DNA of 58,166 nt, taken from positions 1-58,166 of the forward strand of contig NZ_PFGL01000025.1 in the NCBI RefSeq assembly GCF_002783505.1, written 5' to 3'. The first letter of the stretch is position 1. The number at the start of each line of letters is the position of its first letter. The DNA is from Shewanella sp. CG12_big_fil_rev_8_21_14_0_65_47_15. Lineage in GTDB: Bacteria > Pseudomonadota > Gammaproteobacteria > Enterobacterales > Shewanellaceae. The notes under the pieces were generated by a model. That model did no database searches, was not told where the DNA came from, and saw only the letters and a program-made list of their open reading frames with translations. This document shows positions 57,055-58,166 of the stretch, piece by piece. A program made the translations under genes and the position numbers.

Positions 57055-57237
57055 TCAGCAATACATGCCGGTGTCGCTGTAACGGGGAGCATGTCCATTG
57101 CCTGCAGGCGCCAAAGTACATCCGGCGATTGCCACGCCGTCACGTGCTTTAAACTGCACATTCTGTTGCTGAGAAACGTGGGCCTGTTGCTTTTTTTCGG
57201 CCAATTTAAAAGCGAAAAGTTTTTTGTTGCTGTTCAT
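57055..57237 (-). CDS. RiPP precursor peptide A
   Basis: A 60-aa peptide: MNSNKKLFAFKLAEKKQQAH leader, then FKARDGVAIAGCT and a C-terminus RYSDTGMYC. AAGGA lies nine bases upstream of ATG 57237. A paralogue is just upstream. The S/T and D residues near the C-terminus are potential crosslink partners and the two cysteines (residues 40 and 60) possible disulfide partners. There is no double-glycine leader end. Confidence 0.87.
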   Translation of the reverse strand: MNSNKKLFAFKLAEKKQQAHVSQQQNVQFKARDGVAIAGCTLAPAGNGHAPRYSDTGMYC

Positions 57238-57290
57238 GTTGTTAATTCCTTTTAATGTTTGAGTGGGAGTTGAACAATAGAAGCGGGGGA

Positions 57291-57319
57291 AAAATACCCG
57301 GTCGAAACCGGGGTATTTT
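57291..57319 (-). terminator. Hairpin/terminator between precursors B and A
   Basis: AAAATACCCGGT and ACCGGGGTATTTT pair with one bulged G; read on the minus strand the stem ends in TATTTTTCCCCC. It sits after precursor B, the same place as the hairpin after precursor A. Confidence 0.75.
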
Positions 57320-57331
57320 CTTACTGCTTAA

Positions 57332-57508
57332 TCAGCAATACATGCCTGTGTCGCTAAAGCGAACCAGTCCCCTACCAGTAGGATCTGTGCAGCCGGCGAT
57401 TGCAACGCCTTCACGCGCTTTAAATTGATCATTCTTTTGTGAAGACACGTTAGACAGTTGCTTTTTTTCTGCCAGTTTAAAAGCGAAAAGTTTTTTGTTG
57501 CTGTTCAT
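57332..57508 (-). CDS. RiPP precursor peptide B
   Basis: A 58-aa peptide read by hand from ATG 57508 to TGA 57332. It shares the first 17 residues (MNSNKKLFAFKLAEKKQ) with precursor A, then FKAREGVAIAGCT and RFSDTGMYC. The central segment between Cys40 and the SDTGMYC tail differs (shorter and proline/glycine-containing). AAGGAAT precedes ATG 57508 as for precursor A. It is the first gene of the operon, so its promoter lies in 57509-57700. Confidence 0.87.
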   Translation of the reverse strand: MNSNKKLFAFKLAEKKQLSNVSSQKNDQFKAREGVAIAGCTDPTGRGLVRFSDTGMYC

Positions 57509-58166
57509 TCTGGTAATTCCTTTTGATTTTTAAAGTAAGTGTTTAAGTCAGAAGACCCTGTCCTACAGCTACTTCACAAGTCCTTCGGTTATTTTTATAA
57601 CAACTAGGTAAATTAAAAGCAACATAAAGTGTTGTTATTGTTAATGTGTGGCATCCTCTTTTGTAGTTGTTATGGATACTCTGGCAAAGATATGGGGGTT
57701 CGATGGTTTGTTGTAAGCATCAGATTAATTACATCTTGGCTAAATTGACCTGCCAAGATAGAAGGCGGTTGAAATCGCTGTTTGGCTGAGATAACTGCGT
57801 TAAGCTGTGCTCAATGTAATCGCGGTAAATATGGCCAAAAGCCTTCGGTGAGCGAGCTATTGCCTTGACTCACCGGGAGCGTCCACATATGGCCTGATTT
57901 CCGTCTTATGGGTTTAATCCGATGAGGGGATGTGGTATGAGTGTCAGCCTGAATGTGGTGTCAGAATGCTGTCAATTAAGGTCATTAATTAGTCAGAGCT
58001 GAGCCCTAAAGAATGATAAAACTAAAGCGATATCAAGTGATTACTTGTCATAGCAGATAGAATGTAAAAGATAGGACATATATGGTCACCTTGGGGTTAG
58101 CAAGGCCAATGTCCTATTTTATTCGAACTACATTTACGTTAATCAATAATTCACCTTTCACAACGG
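57509..58166. other. Non-coding end of the window with one hairpin
   Basis: No gene supported on either strand. The RiPP operon promoter should be near 57509-57650 (AT-rich). A terminator-like hairpin lies at 58071-58121. Confidence 0.4.
58071..58121 (+). terminator. Terminator-like hairpin near the right end
   Basis: ATAGGACAT (58071-58079) pairs with ATGTCCTAT (58109-58117), with a second inner pairing GGTCACCTTG/CAAGGCC, then a TTTTATT tract. No plus-strand gene precedes it, so it could end a small RNA. Confidence 0.5.

Noticed and set aside
57055..57237. Extension of the ATP-grasp gene upstream to 57121
   Set aside because: The extra N-terminus would overlap precursor A in another frame and has no similarity to graspetide ligases; ATG 56968 gives the normal length.

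Overview
The window looks like chromosomal DNA of a gammaproteobacterium, most likely Shewanella. This rests on gene order (typA; yihY-dtd-yiiD-like thioesterase; recG; ilvY/ilvC; ilvGMDA followed by a class V aminotransferase and a small lipoprotein), on protein character and on base composition. The genus is inferred by recognition, not by a search.

Layout. (1) 1-12000: housekeeping genes: typA, an NapH/NosR-like iron-sulfur membrane protein, a DUF2959 lipoprotein, a small membrane protein, then yihY, a prolyl-aminopeptidase-like hydrolase, a lipoprotein, dtd, a thioesterase, azoR, a rhodanese, a cupin regulator divergent from a BenE-type transporter, and a GNAT acetyltransferase. (2) 12398-13072: one membrane-protein gene whose 3' end runs into an integron attC-like hairpin; it looks like a stray cassette. 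(3) 13392-31791 (minus strand): an aryl polyene (APE) pigment operon of 18 genes plus a downstream HEAT-like gene. Its order matches the apeC-apeR series, with two insertions: an aromatic amino-acid ammonia-lyase and a halogenase-like flavoprotein. The ammonia-lyase would supply an aryl acid. The ligase loads it on an acyl carrier protein, and the ketosynthases, ketoreductase and dehydratases extend it. Acyl- and glycosyltransferases, a LolA-like protein, an RND-type exporter and lipoproteins would place the product in the outer membrane. (4) 32331-40768: a DUF3014 protein, recG, a periplasmic binding protein paired with a GAF-GGDEF diguanylate cyclase, a YkgJ-like cysteine cluster protein and a CNNM/CBS protein. 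(5) 40765-51094: branched-chain amino-acid genes: ilvY divergent from ilvC, then an ilv leader peptide and attenuator, ilvG, ilvM, ilvD and ilvA, then the aminotransferase and lipoprotein.

(6) 51191-52186 is a decayed IS982-family element. Beyond it, on the minus strand at 52230-57508, lies the most interesting locus. Two tandem short peptide genes (58 and 60 aa, one of them not obvious by length alone) share a leader and a C-terminal core with two invariant cysteines. They are followed by a graspetide-type ATP-grasp ligase, a serine-dehydrogenase-proteinase (ClpP-fold) homologue, a MauE-like membrane protein, a MauD-like thioredoxin-fold protein with CxxC, and an ABC exporter without a peptidase domain. 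Most junctions overlap or lie within a few bases, so this reads as one operon. I infer a RiPP (ribosomally made, modified peptide) pathway combining omega-ester/amide crosslinking with thiol-disulfide chemistry. The last 660 bases hold no gene I can support, only a terminator-like hairpin.
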